In this document: positions 44,867-54,018 of the stretch, one piece after another
Layout of the letters: the number at the start of each line of letters is the position of its first letter
How positions within the stretch are numbered: the first letter of the stretch is position 1
Source: Leptospira sp. 96542
Lineage (GTDB): Bacteria; Spirochaetota; Leptospiria; Leptospirales; Leptospiraceae
Assembly: GCA_029310945.1 (NCBI GenBank)
Contig: JARJFC010000014.1
Span: 1-64,000, forward strand
Reading direction: 5' to 3'
DNA length: 64,000 nt
Made by a program: the position numbers and the translations under genes
The notes under the pieces: generated by a model
The model's database searches: none
What the model was told of the DNA's origin: nothing
What the model saw: the letters and a program-made list of their open reading frames with translations, nothing else

Positions 44867-46480
44867 TCAAGAAGGGAGATTTAATTTAGTAAGTAAAATG
44901 TCAACTTCAGATTGTGTTCTGCGATCATCCCATAATAATTCTTTTTTTACGAATTGGATGATCGTATCTAAAATCTCATCCGGCAATTTGCCCAAGGTCC
45001 CAAGCCCTGTCCTTCGGAAAAAAATATCAGTTAGAGATTTTGCCATTTCATAATGGATTGCGAAATAAACTTGAGCCAATATTTCACCGTCACCATCTAA
45101 GACAGTTGCTAAGTTTGGAGCAGTTCTAGCAATTTCTAAAATAACTTCGTAGTCCAAACCATAATGTCTAATTAAATAATCTATGGTATTTGCAGAAAAA
45201 TCTTTATATGTATTCTTTGCGGTTTGGATAAAATTTTCTATATTTTCAATATTCGAAGCATATAAATAGGAACTCTTTGAAATATTCGGTTTTGTTTTTT
45301 TACCAATTTTCTTTTTTATATGTTTAAAAATTTCTTCCGCAAAACTTCTACTAGTTGTGTATTTCCCACCAGCTGCAGTGATTAGTCCTTCAATTCCATC
45401 CTTTGTATGATCATGTAAATCAGATTTCCTAGAAGAGGAATAAGTATCTTCCGAGTCCGATTCAACTAATGGCCTAAGTCCTCCATAAACAAATTTAACA
45501 TCTTCAATGAGTAATTTTTCTTTGAGTAAACCAGAACCATTGATGTAATCCAAAAATTCTTCTACACTTTCTTTGGTTAATACCCAATCTTTCACTTTCC
45601 CAAAATAAGATTTCTCTGTAGGCCCAATCATACTATGTCCACGCCAAGGCGCAAAACTAAAATGACCTTTGTCGCCTACGAACAGAGTCATAACATCGGT
45701 TAATTTTTTTGTGATTAAATAAATACCTTCTGATCTTTTTTTGGGAATTGGCAAACTTGTATTGGGTGAAGTATTCAATACATCATGTGTCCATGGACCA
45801 GATGCATTGATGACAACCTTTGAACGAATATTCGTAACTTTGTCATCCAACAAATTGCGAATAGTCACTCCCACGACTCTTTTACCTTCCCACAATAAAC
45901 TTTCAACTTTTGTGTAGTTAGAAATTTTTGCACCATGTACAAAGGCCGATTTTAGAAAATGTAATGTCAATCGCTCTGGACTTAAACAAATATTATCATA
46001 GAAGTAAACTCCATCTTCAAAGTCACCCAATCCTCTTTTCCGAATTTGTTCTCGATTTAGATACTTATGATTCGGGATTTGTTTGGTTTTATCCCAAGTC
46101 CACTTACTATCAAATGATAACAAATCATACACAAAAAGACCAATCCTTGCAACTAACCCAGGTTTTGGGAGTATCATCGGATAAGGATAGACTAAGTTGG
46201 GAGCGATGTTGGATAAAATGCGTCTTTCCTTCAAAGCTTCTCTCACAAGACCAATTTCAAATTGTTTTAAATAACGAAGACCACCATGAATGAGTTTTCC
46301 GGTAGCAGCAGAGGTCGCGCCTCCAAAGTCTTGTTTTTCAAAAAGCCCAACCGAAAGACCTCTACTTGCAGACTCATAAGCAAGAGTGGCACCTGTAATT
46401 CCGCCACCAATCACAACAACATCAAAAGATAAATCCGATTCAACCTTATCGACAAATCGATTTAATTTTAATCCATTCAT
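44867..46480 (-). CDS. glpD: Glycerol-3-phosphate dehydrogenase-like FAD oxidoreductase
   Basis: A 537-residue FAD-dependent oxidoreductase. The dinucleotide fold VVVIGGGITGATLAYESASR is near residues 22-41, followed by the GlpD-type GGATSAATGKLIHGGLRYLK and the later GLITAAGGKYTTSR. Aerobic GlpD oxidises sn-glycerol-3-phosphate to DHAP at the membrane. Here it is the third gene of an operon with two kinases, so another phosphorylated polyol could be the substrate. ATG 46480 begins 3 bases after the APH stop; an in-frame GTG at 46492 is less likely. Confidence 0.88.
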   Translation of the reverse strand: MNGLKLNRFVDKVESDLSFDVVVIGGGITGATLAYESASRGLSVGLFEKQDFGGATSAATGKLIHGGLRYLKQFEIGLVREALKERRILSNIAPNLVYPYPMILPKPGLVARIGLFVYDLLSFDSKWTWDKTKQIPNHKYLNREQIRKRGLGDFEDGVYFYDNICLSPERLTLHFLKSAFVHGAKISNYTKVESLLWEGKRVVGVTIRNLLDDKVTNIRSKVVINASGPWTHDVLNTSPNTSLPIPKKRSEGIYLITKKLTDVMTLFVGDKGHFSFAPWRGHSMIGPTEKSYFGKVKDWVLTKESVEEFLDYINGSGLLKEKLLIEDVKFVYGGLRPLVESDSEDTYSSSRKSDLHDHTKDGIEGLITAAGGKYTTSRSFAEEIFKHIKKKIGKKTKPNISKSSYLYASNIENIENFIQTAKNTYKDFSANTIDYLIRHYGLDYEVILEIARTAPNLATVLDGDGEILAQVYFAIHYEMAKSLTDIFFRRTGLGTLGKLPDEILDTIIQFVKKELLWDDRRTQSEVDILLTKLNLPS

Positions 46481-46482
46481 TC

Positions 46483-47325
46483 TTATTTCCACAAATTCAA
46501 TTCAGACAGTATAGAGGATTTTAATTTTTCCCTTTCTCCATCTATATTCCACAAACCCAATCTAAAAATCAAAGTAGGCAACCTCCAACGTACAATTTGT
46601 TCATCGGAAATCCCAGTGAGGTTCTTATAATGTTTAAGGTATCCTTTCAGTATAAATTTCCTAACAAATTCATAAAAAAGTAGTTTTAATTTTGGTGTGC
46701 CTGGCCAAAGCTCAGCATCCTTAAACAATAACACTGTAAATGCGACATCAGCTTCTGCGGGACCTTTGAGCGCTGTCATCCAATCAATGATAATCTTTTT
46801 ACCGTTCGTAATGATCACATTTTCTGGATGAAAGTCCATATGGAGGATAGAGTTTCCATCTGGTAATTTTTGGATGATCACTTCTAATTTCTTTTTTTCA
46901 GATTCACTTAAAAAAGAAAGTGGTTCTGATTTTAATAATCCAAGGATAAGGGTTTTGATATCTTTTAGATTTGTTGTTTTTTTTCGGTGTAAATCTGCAT
47001 GGAGGGTAGCAAGGATTTTTCCTATGGAAAAAAAAGTAACTGGATTTTTATCAGGAAGTTTTGTAAGCGAAAAACCCTGGATATTATCAAAAACAAGACC
47101 TACCCGATCACCAATTTTTATTTTTTCATAACAATTGACTTCTGTTGCTGATAGTCGATTGACTTCCTTGGTATTGGCGAGTTCCAAATCTATTTCAGAT
47201 TCTAAATAACCATTATGAAAAAGTTTTAAAATTTTATCATTCGGCCACTGATAAATTTCAGCAGACCGACCAATTGCAATTGGTTTTTCGAGTACATTCT
47301 TTGATTTACTACTTTTTTCAGACAT
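46483..47325 (-). CDS. APH-family small-molecule kinase
   Basis: A 280-residue protein with the aminoglycoside/choline kinase-like fold. The catalytic Brenner motif is SILHMDFHPENVII (Asp in the loop), followed by the DxD-type metal motif IIIDWMTALKGPAEADVA. The N-terminal lobe has RSAEIYQW and KILKLF (ATP Lys). Family members phosphorylate amino alcohols, sugars or antibiotics. It lies between the FGGY kinase and the GlpD-like gene, which suggests a metabolic role over resistance. Confidence 0.85.
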   Translation of the reverse strand: MSEKSSKSKNVLEKPIAIGRSAEIYQWPNDKILKLFHNGYLESEIDLELANTKEVNRLSATEVNCYEKIKIGDRVGLVFDNIQGFSLTKLPDKNPVTFFSIGKILATLHADLHRKKTTNLKDIKTLILGLLKSEPLSFLSESEKKKLEVIIQKLPDGNSILHMDFHPENVIITNGKKIIIDWMTALKGPAEADVAFTVLLFKDAELWPGTPKLKLLFYEFVRKFILKGYLKHYKNLTGISDEQIVRWRLPTLIFRLGLWNIDGEREKLKSSILSELNLWK

Positions 47326-47422
47326 TTTTATTCCAAAATTTTTATTTTTATTCTAAGTTCAGCATTTTCATATAATATTTAGGATGATTTAAACTAATTC
47401 GTACAAAATGCACGCTTTTATT

Positions 47423-49030
47423 TTACTCATCACCAGAATTCAAAATTGCAAAATTCTTTTTATTTTGCATATACAACCTTTTGAATACTCTAAAATTTTT
47501 ATCATATACAGATTTATATTTCAAATTCGGTAAAAATACATCACTTATAGGAATCATTGTTTTTATTTCTGCAAACGTTTTTACCTTACCGAGCCCAAGG
47601 ATGGCAAGCGCAGCCGCTCCCATAGCACCAGCATTTTCAGGGTGAACAATTCGTTCGATTTTTTTCCCAGTCATATCGGCCAATATCTGGCATATAAAAG
47701 CTGATCTGGCAACGCCACCAACAAAACGAATATGATCCGATGTTTTTATTTTTTTATCAGAAAGTTCGATGATCCATTTTTTATGAAACAATATACCTTC
47801 AACAACAGAACGGATTAGTGTCCGTTTACCAGTGTTTAGTCCAATATTAAAAAACATTCCCCGGGAATTGGGATCTTCAAAAGGGCAACGATTCCCATGC
47901 AACCATGGTGTAAAAATCACACCATTCGAACCAGGTTCTGTGTCTTTGATTGAATCAAACATAAACTCAAACAAACTTTCATAGACTGCATCTGGCCCTT
48001 CGTTGATTTGTTTTTTTTCTAAGTACAAATCAATTTCATCCAATGCAAGATGATCCTTAACCCATTGCAAACATTTACCAGAAGTTTCTTGTTCGCCAAA
48101 GTAATTGTAAAAATTTTGATTTGCCCCAACGATGGAAGCAATCCTCGCACTGATATCCACCTTTCTTTGTTTTGTAACAGTTGATACCCAGCCCGACGTA
48201 CCTGCATAAATATGTGTGTCACCTTCCTCAACTGCCCCAGCACCCACACCAATGAGCGAAGCATCACCACCGCCACCAAACACAGCAGTGCCTGGACTTA
48301 GACCTAAAAATTTTGCTGCCCTTTCTGTCAGGACTCCGACCTGGTCATAAGAATTCACAATTTTCGGTAAATGATTAAAATTGATTTTGAATAACTTTGT
48401 AAGTAGCTTACTCCAATGCCCTTTACCAACTCTTGAGTTATATAAAAAAGTTGCAAATGCAGAATCTCTCGTCATCACCGCTTCACCCGTACACCGAGCA
48501 ATTAAAAACTCTTTTACATCGAACCACCATCTAACTTTGGTAAACAAATCGGGTTCGTTTTTTTCAACCCATTTGTATTTCCAAATTGGATCTTTCACAC
48601 TTGCAGCCACTGCCCCCGTGACCCAGAGCGAAACGAATAATTTAATTATATTAATTCCTTCGATTTTTATGCCATATTGAATCCCCGCCTTCATCTCGTT
48701 TGATGCACGTTGATCCATATAACTCATTGCTGGCCTTACGGGATTAAAATCAGAATCAACAAGCACCAAACCTTGCATTTGCGAACAAAATGAAATACCT
48801 TTAATTTGCGAAACTTCAATGTCAGATTTATCTAATATTCTTTTGGTTGTGGATTGTAATGAATTCCACCAATCTTCAGGATTCTGCTCCGCTCCCCCAT
48901 TTTCTAATAATTGTATTGGATACTCTTGGATGGCTGACTGCACAAGTTGCAGGCGATCACCCATACGAAACAAACAAGTTTTGAGACCAGTGGTGCCTAT
49001 ATCGTACGCAAGAATATACTCAGTTTCCAT
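47423..49030 (-). CDS. FGGY-family carbohydrate kinase (xylulokinase/glycerol kinase-like)
   Basis: A 535-residue sugar or polyol kinase. The phosphate loop is YDIGTTGLKTCLF (residues 9-21). GISFCSQMQGLVLVD, SYMDQRA and VFGGGGDASLIGVGAG, then GTSGWVS, RFVGGVARSAFICQILADM and NAGAMGAAALA follow in family order. It seems closer to xylulokinase-like members than to classical glycerol kinase. AAGGAAGG lies just before ATG 49030. A palindrome (49099-49114) sits 69 bases upstream, between this gene and the divergent MFS gene. Confidence 0.92.
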   Translation of the reverse strand: METEYILAYDIGTTGLKTCLFRMGDRLQLVQSAIQEYPIQLLENGGAEQNPEDWWNSLQSTTKRILDKSDIEVSQIKGISFCSQMQGLVLVDSDFNPVRPAMSYMDQRASNEMKAGIQYGIKIEGINIIKLFVSLWVTGAVAASVKDPIWKYKWVEKNEPDLFTKVRWWFDVKEFLIARCTGEAVMTRDSAFATFLYNSRVGKGHWSKLLTKLFKINFNHLPKIVNSYDQVGVLTERAAKFLGLSPGTAVFGGGGDASLIGVGAGAVEEGDTHIYAGTSGWVSTVTKQRKVDISARIASIVGANQNFYNYFGEQETSGKCLQWVKDHLALDEIDLYLEKKQINEGPDAVYESLFEFMFDSIKDTEPGSNGVIFTPWLHGNRCPFEDPNSRGMFFNIGLNTGKRTLIRSVVEGILFHKKWIIELSDKKIKTSDHIRFVGGVARSAFICQILADMTGKKIERIVHPENAGAMGAAALAILGLGKVKTFAEIKTMIPISDVFLPNLKYKSVYDKNFRVFKRLYMQNKKNFAILNSGDE

Positions 49031-49098
49031 TTCGCCTTCCTTTCTATTTACACTGGATTACGCATTTTTTTACTCAAAAATAACCCAACCCGAAAAAA

Positions 49099-49114
49099 GT
49101 GAGTGATCACTCAC
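49099..49114. promoter_or_regulatory. Putative TetR operator 1
   Basis: GTGAGTGATCACTCAC is a perfect 16-base palindrome between the divergent FGGY kinase and MFS genes. It differs from the core of the site at 51546-51579 in two central bases. Confidence 0.8.
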
Positions 49115-49236
49115 AAAGTTTTTTAAAAATCAGTGACAAGGCAATTCTTTTTCCCCGCTTGCGTCTCTCCGATGGAGAAATTAGTAGGATGTAAGGAATT
49201 CCAAAATCAAAGTTTCTGGTTTTATCGGAGAAGAAA

Positions 49237-50454
49237 ATGGATCAAATCCCAACAAAAGTTTATCCGTATCGATTTGTAGTACTTTTCATCTATGTGATCA
49301 TTACAGCCACTATCTGTTTACAGTGGCTTACCTTTGCATCCGTCGCAAGAGATGCGAAGGATTTTTATGGAGTGAGTGCGGTTCAAATCGACTTCTTGTC
49401 CCTCGTTTTTTTGGGAGTGTTCGTATTCATGGCAATCCCCGCATCTTATGCCATCGACAGTTTTGGAATCCGAAAAGGTGTGGGATTTGGAGCCTTGCTC
49501 ACGGGAGTATTCGGCTTTTTAAAAGGAATTTATGCATATGATTATACCATTGTGTTTGTTTGCCAAATTGGACTCGCAATTGCACAACCATTTTTACTCA
49601 ATGCTGTAACAAAGATTAGTGTAATCTGGTTTCCAATCAAAGAGAGAGCAACGGCGGTGGCACTTGGAACTCTTGCACAATTCATTGGAATCATCATAGT
49701 AATGATTCTCACTCCTATCCTTTTGGAAGGCGGCCAACATGGCGATAAAATTCCAGAAGTCATGAAAGTATATGGAGTATTCACTTTGATTGCTGCTATT
49801 TTATTTTTAATTCTCATAAGGGACAAACCCCCAACTTCCCCAAGCACACACGGGGAAGACAAAGAACTTCCTTTCTGGGAAGGCATTCGTTTTTTATGGA
49901 ATCAAAACGATATGCGAAAAATCCTCTTACTTTTTTTCATTGGACTTGGGGTGTTTAATGCACTCAGCACTTGTGTCGATCAAATCTGCGAAACAAAAGG
50001 ACTTACAATAGACGAATCTGGGCTCGTTGGTGGAATTATGTTGATTGCAGGAATCATTGGAGGCATCGTTGTACCGCCTTTCTCAGACAAAATTCAGAAA
50101 AGAAGAATATTCTTAATCGTTGCTATGGGAGGATTTTTATTAGGTTTAGTCTTTTTTGTTTTTTCTCAGACGTTCTTACCAATTCTATTTGCTTCGTTTT
50201 TGATAGGCTTTTTTCTTTTAGGCATTGGTGCACCAATCGGTTTTCAATATTGTGCAGAAATCACATCCCCTGCACCTGAATCCACCTCACAGGGATTACT
50301 ACTACTTGTTGGTCAAGTTTCAGGTATTGTATTTATATTAGGGCTAAATTACATAGGCATACAATTTTTTCTCTTTGCCTTTCTTATCTTAGCCTTAATC
50401 AATTTTTTACTGGTATTCAATTTAAAAGAATCTCCCTTCATGGATCAAAAGTAA
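49237..50454 (+). CDS. MFS transporter, FLVCR-like
   Basis: A 405-residue transporter with twelve predicted spans. The segments LQWLTFASVARDAKDFYGVS, LSLVFLGVFVFMAIPASYA, DSFGIRKGVGFGALL, QIGLAIAQPFLLNAVTKIS and FPIKERATAVALGTL closely follow the pattern of the eukaryotic FLVCR/DIRC2 group (QWIQFAPVA, LSMVYM, PASW, ALAQPFVL, ERATAT). FLVCR proteins carry choline/ethanolamine or haem. The bacterial substrate is unknown. It diverges from the FGGY-APH-GlpD operon across putative operator 1. Confidence 0.88.
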   Translation: MDQIPTKVYPYRFVVLFIYVIITATICLQWLTFASVARDAKDFYGVSAVQIDFLSLVFLGVFVFMAIPASYAIDSFGIRKGVGFGALLTGVFGFLKGIYAYDYTIVFVCQIGLAIAQPFLLNAVTKISVIWFPIKERATAVALGTLAQFIGIIIVMILTPILLEGGQHGDKIPEVMKVYGVFTLIAAILFLILIRDKPPTSPSTHGEDKELPFWEGIRFLWNQNDMRKILLLFFIGLGVFNALSTCVDQICETKGLTIDESGLVGGIMLIAGIIGGIVVPPFSDKIQKRRIFLIVAMGGFLLGLVFFVFSQTFLPILFASFLIGFFLLGIGAPIGFQYCAEITSPAPESTSQGLLLLVGQVSGIVFILGLNYIGIQFFLFAFLILALINFLLVFNLKESPFMDQK

Positions 50455-50794
50455 AAAAACTAGATAAAAAAATAACATTTGTTACGTGGGCGTACCCATC
50501 CATTCAAATTAAAATTTTCATAGTGGATGGGTCGGGCTACTCCAGGGTCCGCATTCGCTCCCGTCTGCCTTCGGCAGACCGTGCCGCCTTCTGTATCCCT
50601 TACGCAAGGAAATCCTTTGTTTAGGTCAAAAATACGAACTTATCGGAAATAAAATTGGGAAATATTAAAATCCAGATGCAAAAAATTGTAAGCCGTGCTA
50701 GATGGATCTCATTGGGTGGCGGGTGGTCGCTCCCCTCCCAAATTCGGGGTGGGGATAAACTTTTATCGTACTAATCTCGCCAAACAGCCTATAC
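50455..50794. other. Gene-free structured region
   Basis: There is no convincing gene in these 340 bases. Several inverted repeats are seen: ACCCATCCA (50494-50502) with TGGATGGGT (50524-50532); a perfect 7-bp hairpin GTCTGCC-TTC-GGCAGAC (50563-50579); and a GC-rich imperfect hairpin CCCCTCCC (50732-50739) with GGGGTGGGG (50746-50754). The heptamer CGCTCCC occurs at 50556 and 50728. Local GC is far above the rest of the window. It could be a dispersed repeat, a non-coding RNA or a terminator cluster. Confidence 0.65.
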
Positions 50795-51451
50795 CTAACC
50801 GCCTAAAGCCCTTCGAATGAACTTCATCACTTCGGTAACCACATCTTCATCCTTATCAAAAATAGATTTGCCAAAAAAAACTTTCATACGTTCTTTATAA
50901 TATTCTGTTGCATAAGAAAACTGCAATGTCATAAAAATATTATCAATTAGAAAGGCTGCCATCGCACTTTCAGTATCCGATGCAATTTTCCCTTCCTGTT
51001 TTGCTTGTTCGATGATTTGTTTATAAAAATTGGCAGAGAGTGCTTCGAGTTCACTCGATAACCTGTTGATGAGTTCGGAATTACTTTCCGACGTCATTTC
51101 GTTGTACAGTCTGATGATGTCTTGGTGTTCCCTAGAGTGAGTTTGGATGATTCGCAAGATTTTTTCAATCTTTCCAAATAAATCATCCTCGCCGTCCAAA
51201 ATAGAATCCAATGTTTTTTCCAATTGGGATATTCCAAAATTCACGACAGTAAGGAAAAAGTCCTCTTTGGTTTCGAAGTATTTGTAAAGAGAACCGACAC
51301 TGATTCCCGCTTTTTGAGCAATGGTGTTGGTATTGGCACTCGTGAAACCTCGGTTTGCAAATTCACTGACAGCGATCGACAGAATGCGGTTTCTTTTTTC
51401 CTCGGAAATCCGCTCAAAACTATCGTTAAAATGTTTCATTGCCATACCCAT
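50795..51451 (-). CDS. TetR/AcrR family regulator
   Basis: A one-domain TetR-type repressor of about 218 residues. The helix-turn-helix is TIAQKAGISVGSLYKYFETK (about 40-60), followed by a helical ligand-binding half. Three ATGs (51451, 51445, 51439) are in frame and none has a decisive ribosome site; 51451 is used here. It diverges from the class III aminotransferase across a 34-base perfect inverted repeat (51546-51579), so autoregulation is likely, and the related palindrome at 49099 suggests it also controls the kinase/transporter genes. Confidence 0.88.
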   Translation of the reverse strand: MGMAMKHFNDSFERISEEKRNRILSIAVSEFANRGFTSANTNTIAQKAGISVGSLYKYFETKEDFFLTVVNFGISQLEKTLDSILDGEDDLFGKIEKILRIIQTHSREHQDIIRLYNEMTSESNSELINRLSSELEALSANFYKQIIEQAKQEGKIASDTESAMAAFLIDNIFMTLQFSYATEYYKERMKVFFGKSIFDKDEDVVTEVMKFIRRALGG

Positions 51452-51545
51452 CCGTCCAGAAACCAAAAAAGGGCAAATTTCACCACGAAATTTGTGCTAT
51501 CTTAGCCGAGAAACGCTTCCTTTTTCTGTTTTTTTTTAAATCTAG

Positions 51546-51579
51546 CTTGACAGTGAGTGAATACTCACTCACTGTCAAG
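51546..51579. promoter_or_regulatory. Putative TetR operator 2 in divergent promoter
   Basis: CTTGACAGTGAGTGA and TCACTCACTGTCAAG form a perfect 15-bp inverted repeat around ATAC. Its inner GTGAGTGAATACTCAC matches operator 1 except for two bases. Each arm begins with TTGACA, a consensus -35 hexamer, on both strands, so binding would block both divergent promoters. Confidence 0.85.
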
Positions 51580-51611
51580 AAATAAAATCAACCTGAATAG
51601 GAAACTACCCC

Positions 51612-53078
51612 ATGCCTACTGGATTTGCCATCAATGAATACCCCAATGTAGAACAAGTCTACAAAGATTTACGAACTCTCATCAGTCTACCCATCCGCTC
51701 GATTCGTAAAGAAGAATTGGAAAAAATTGAAAAGGAATATTTCGACCAGAAATGCCGCAAATCCAAGGAGATGATTACGGAAGCATCCAAGTTCATTCCG
51801 GGTGGAGTCCAACACAACTTAGCATTCAACCATCCCTTCCCTCTCGTTTTTACCAAGGCAATGGGAGCCCATTTGTTCGATTTGGATGGGAATAAATACA
51901 TCGATTTTTTACAAGCAGGTGGGCCGACAGTCCATGGATCCAATCCCAATAGTGTTCGCAAAAAAGTGTTGGATTTGTTAAACACGACAGGACCTGTCAC
52001 AGGTCTTTTTCACGAATATGAATATAAATTGGCCGAAAAAATTGTAGAACTTGTTCCTTCTGTTGAAATGTTTCGCATGTTAGGTTCTGGAACAGAAGCT
52101 TGTATGGCTGCGATACGGGTGGCAAGACTTGCCACCAAAAAGAAAAACATCGTTAAGATGGGGGGAGCTTATCATGGATGGAGCGACCAACTCGCATACG
52201 GATTGAGACTTCCTGGCACACGCCATTTTGAAGCAAATGGTGTACCTCGCTCCGTCTTCAAATACACCCAAGAATTTTATCCGAACGATTTGAACGCTTT
52301 GGAATCCACCTTAAAATGGAACCGGTTCCGTGGTGGTACAGCGGCTGTAATCTTAGAACCAATTGGACCAGAGAGTGGAACAAGACCTTTGGACTTCGAT
52401 TTTAACAAAGGAGCTCGCGAACTCTGTGATAAATACGGCGCCTTACTTATATTTGACGAAGTGGTTACAGCTTTCCGTATAGGCCTTAGCGGTGCCCAAG
52501 GCTATTATGGTGTTACACCAGACCTAACCGTCTTTGGCAAAGTGGTTGCGGGCGGTTACCCATCGGCAGGAGGTCTCGGCGGTAAAAAGGAATATATGAA
52601 ATATGTTGCTGCTGGTTTACAAACAGGTACAAAAAAAGCGCTGATTGGCGGAACAATGGCAGCCAATCCACTGAGTTCTGCTGCTGGGTACTTCACTCTT
52701 TGTGAAATGGAAAAAAATAAATCCTGTGAAAAAGCAGGCAAAGCAGGAGACCGCCTAACAAAAGGTCTACAGAAATTAATCCAAAAATACAATTTACCCT
52801 TTGTTGCATTCAACCAAGGATCTATTTGCCATTTAGAAACCGTAGGTACAATGTTACTCGAAGTGAATATGGCAAAATTTTGGACTATCAAAAAAACCAT
52901 CCATGAGGCGCACCAAAGAAAACGAGCTATGGAAGAAATGGGAGCAGCCTATATGGCCGAAGGCCTTGTCACTTTAGCAGGAAGCAGATTGTACACGAGT
53001 GCTGCCGACACCGATGCCATCATTGACGATGCACTCAAACGATTTGATCGAGTTTTCCAAAAAGTAGAAGGTGTTTGA
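51612..53078 (+). CDS. Class III aminotransferase (glutamate-1-semialdehyde aminotransferase-like)
   Basis: A 488-residue PLP enzyme of the class III (ornithine/GSA) group. SKFIPGGVQHNLAF, GSGTEACMAAIRVAR, GAYHGWSDQLAYGL and FDEVVTAFRIG are conserved, and the Schiff-base Lys is probably Lys310 in TVFGKVVAGGYPSAGG. It is longer than typical GSA aminomutase (about 430) and the window contains no haem-synthesis genes, so it probably acts on an amino compound in catabolism. It is controlled by the divergent TetR gene, to judge from the shared operator. Confidence 0.9.
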   Translation: MPTGFAINEYPNVEQVYKDLRTLISLPIRSIRKEELEKIEKEYFDQKCRKSKEMITEASKFIPGGVQHNLAFNHPFPLVFTKAMGAHLFDLDGNKYIDFLQAGGPTVHGSNPNSVRKKVLDLLNTTGPVTGLFHEYEYKLAEKIVELVPSVEMFRMLGSGTEACMAAIRVARLATKKKNIVKMGGAYHGWSDQLAYGLRLPGTRHFEANGVPRSVFKYTQEFYPNDLNALESTLKWNRFRGGTAAVILEPIGPESGTRPLDFDFNKGARELCDKYGALLIFDEVVTAFRIGLSGAQGYYGVTPDLTVFGKVVAGGYPSAGGLGGKKEYMKYVAAGLQTGTKKALIGGTMAANPLSSAAGYFTLCEMEKNKSCEKAGKAGDRLTKGLQKLIQKYNLPFVAFNQGSICHLETVGTMLLEVNMAKFWTIKKTIHEAHQRKRAMEEMGAAYMAEGLVTLAGSRLYTSAADTDAIIDDALKRFDRVFQKVEGV

Positions 53079-53196
53079 TTACCAATTTTTATTTCGGTTT
53101 AAAACTAAATTAGGAGTGCAAAGTACAATCTAACAGCGAAAGTTTGTAACAGAAAGAAGGGAAAATAATCACCGAAATACTTCAGGAGTTAACTCT

Positions 53197-53877
53197 ATGA
53201 ACATAAATACAATCAAGCTCTCTGGAGTTTTCGGATTTTCCACTCTCGTTTTGTCTCTTGTCGGTTTATTTTTATATCCAAATAAGGCAGAACTCAGTGA
53301 AGGTTTCCGAACGCCCATCATCGCATTCGAATTTGCGAGTTCAGAGGAAGACTTAAATTTTTTAACGGGCAATTCCGAAGCAGCAAAAAATGCCCGACGA
53401 ACAATGAAAAATGGTCAAAACCTTGATATGATATTTCCATTTGTTTATGCAGGTTTTATCCTCTTTCTTGTATTATCCACAAACAATCCTTACACATTGC
53501 TTCGCTTGTTAGGGATTATTATTAGTGTTCTCATTGTCCCCTTCGATTTGTATGAAAACTATATTCTGGATTTAATTTTAAATTGCCTCAACGATTCGAA
53601 AAGTATAACCGAACTTTTGCCAACACTTAAAATTGCCACTTGGCTCAAATGGGGATCCATTTCCTTTGTTTTGGCTACTTTGTCCATTTCACATATCAGA
53701 AACAAACAATTGCTCAGTGCTCTAATTTCATCAATTGTAAGCCTAAGTATCTTTTCCACAGCGATAGCCAATGGGAACGGATTCGTTGCAGAAACAATGA
53801 TGATTTTTGTTTCCGTTTTTTTTGTTTACTTCGGAATCCGAAGTCTAGTTTTGTATTACAAATCAAGACCAACTTGA
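53197..53877 (+). CDS. Hypothetical integral membrane protein
   Basis: A 226-residue protein with an upstream AGGAG about 9 bases from ATG 53197. It has an N-terminal span, a non-cytoplasmic segment with EFASSEEDLNFLTGN, then about five more hydrophobic spans (MIFPFVYAGFILFLVLS, TLLRLLGIIISVLIVPFDLY, ALISSIVSLSIFSTAIA and a final one). No family is recognised. No partner is suggested by its neighbours. Confidence 0.75.
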   Translation: MNINTIKLSGVFGFSTLVLSLVGLFLYPNKAELSEGFRTPIIAFEFASSEEDLNFLTGNSEAAKNARRTMKNGQNLDMIFPFVYAGFILFLVLSTNNPYTLLRLLGIIISVLIVPFDLYENYILDLILNCLNDSKSITELLPTLKIATWLKWGSISFVLATLSISHIRNKQLLSALISSIVSLSIFSTAIANGNGFVAETMMIFVSVFFVYFGIRSLVLYYKSRPT

Positions 53878-54018
53878 GTGAATTGTAATCACATTACAAC
53901 CTTGTCTAAATGCTATTATTCCAAATTCATAATCGCAAACTTATCCAAACTTGCATTACTGCCGATTAAGCTTTCGATGAACCAAAAAGAATGGTGAATA
54001 TCCAAATAGACAATCTAC

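Noticed and set aside
51541..51611. Exact -10 element for the aminotransferase promoter
   Set aside because: TTGACA is present, but no convincing TATAAT-like hexamer lies 16-18 bases downstream, so the start site is not called.
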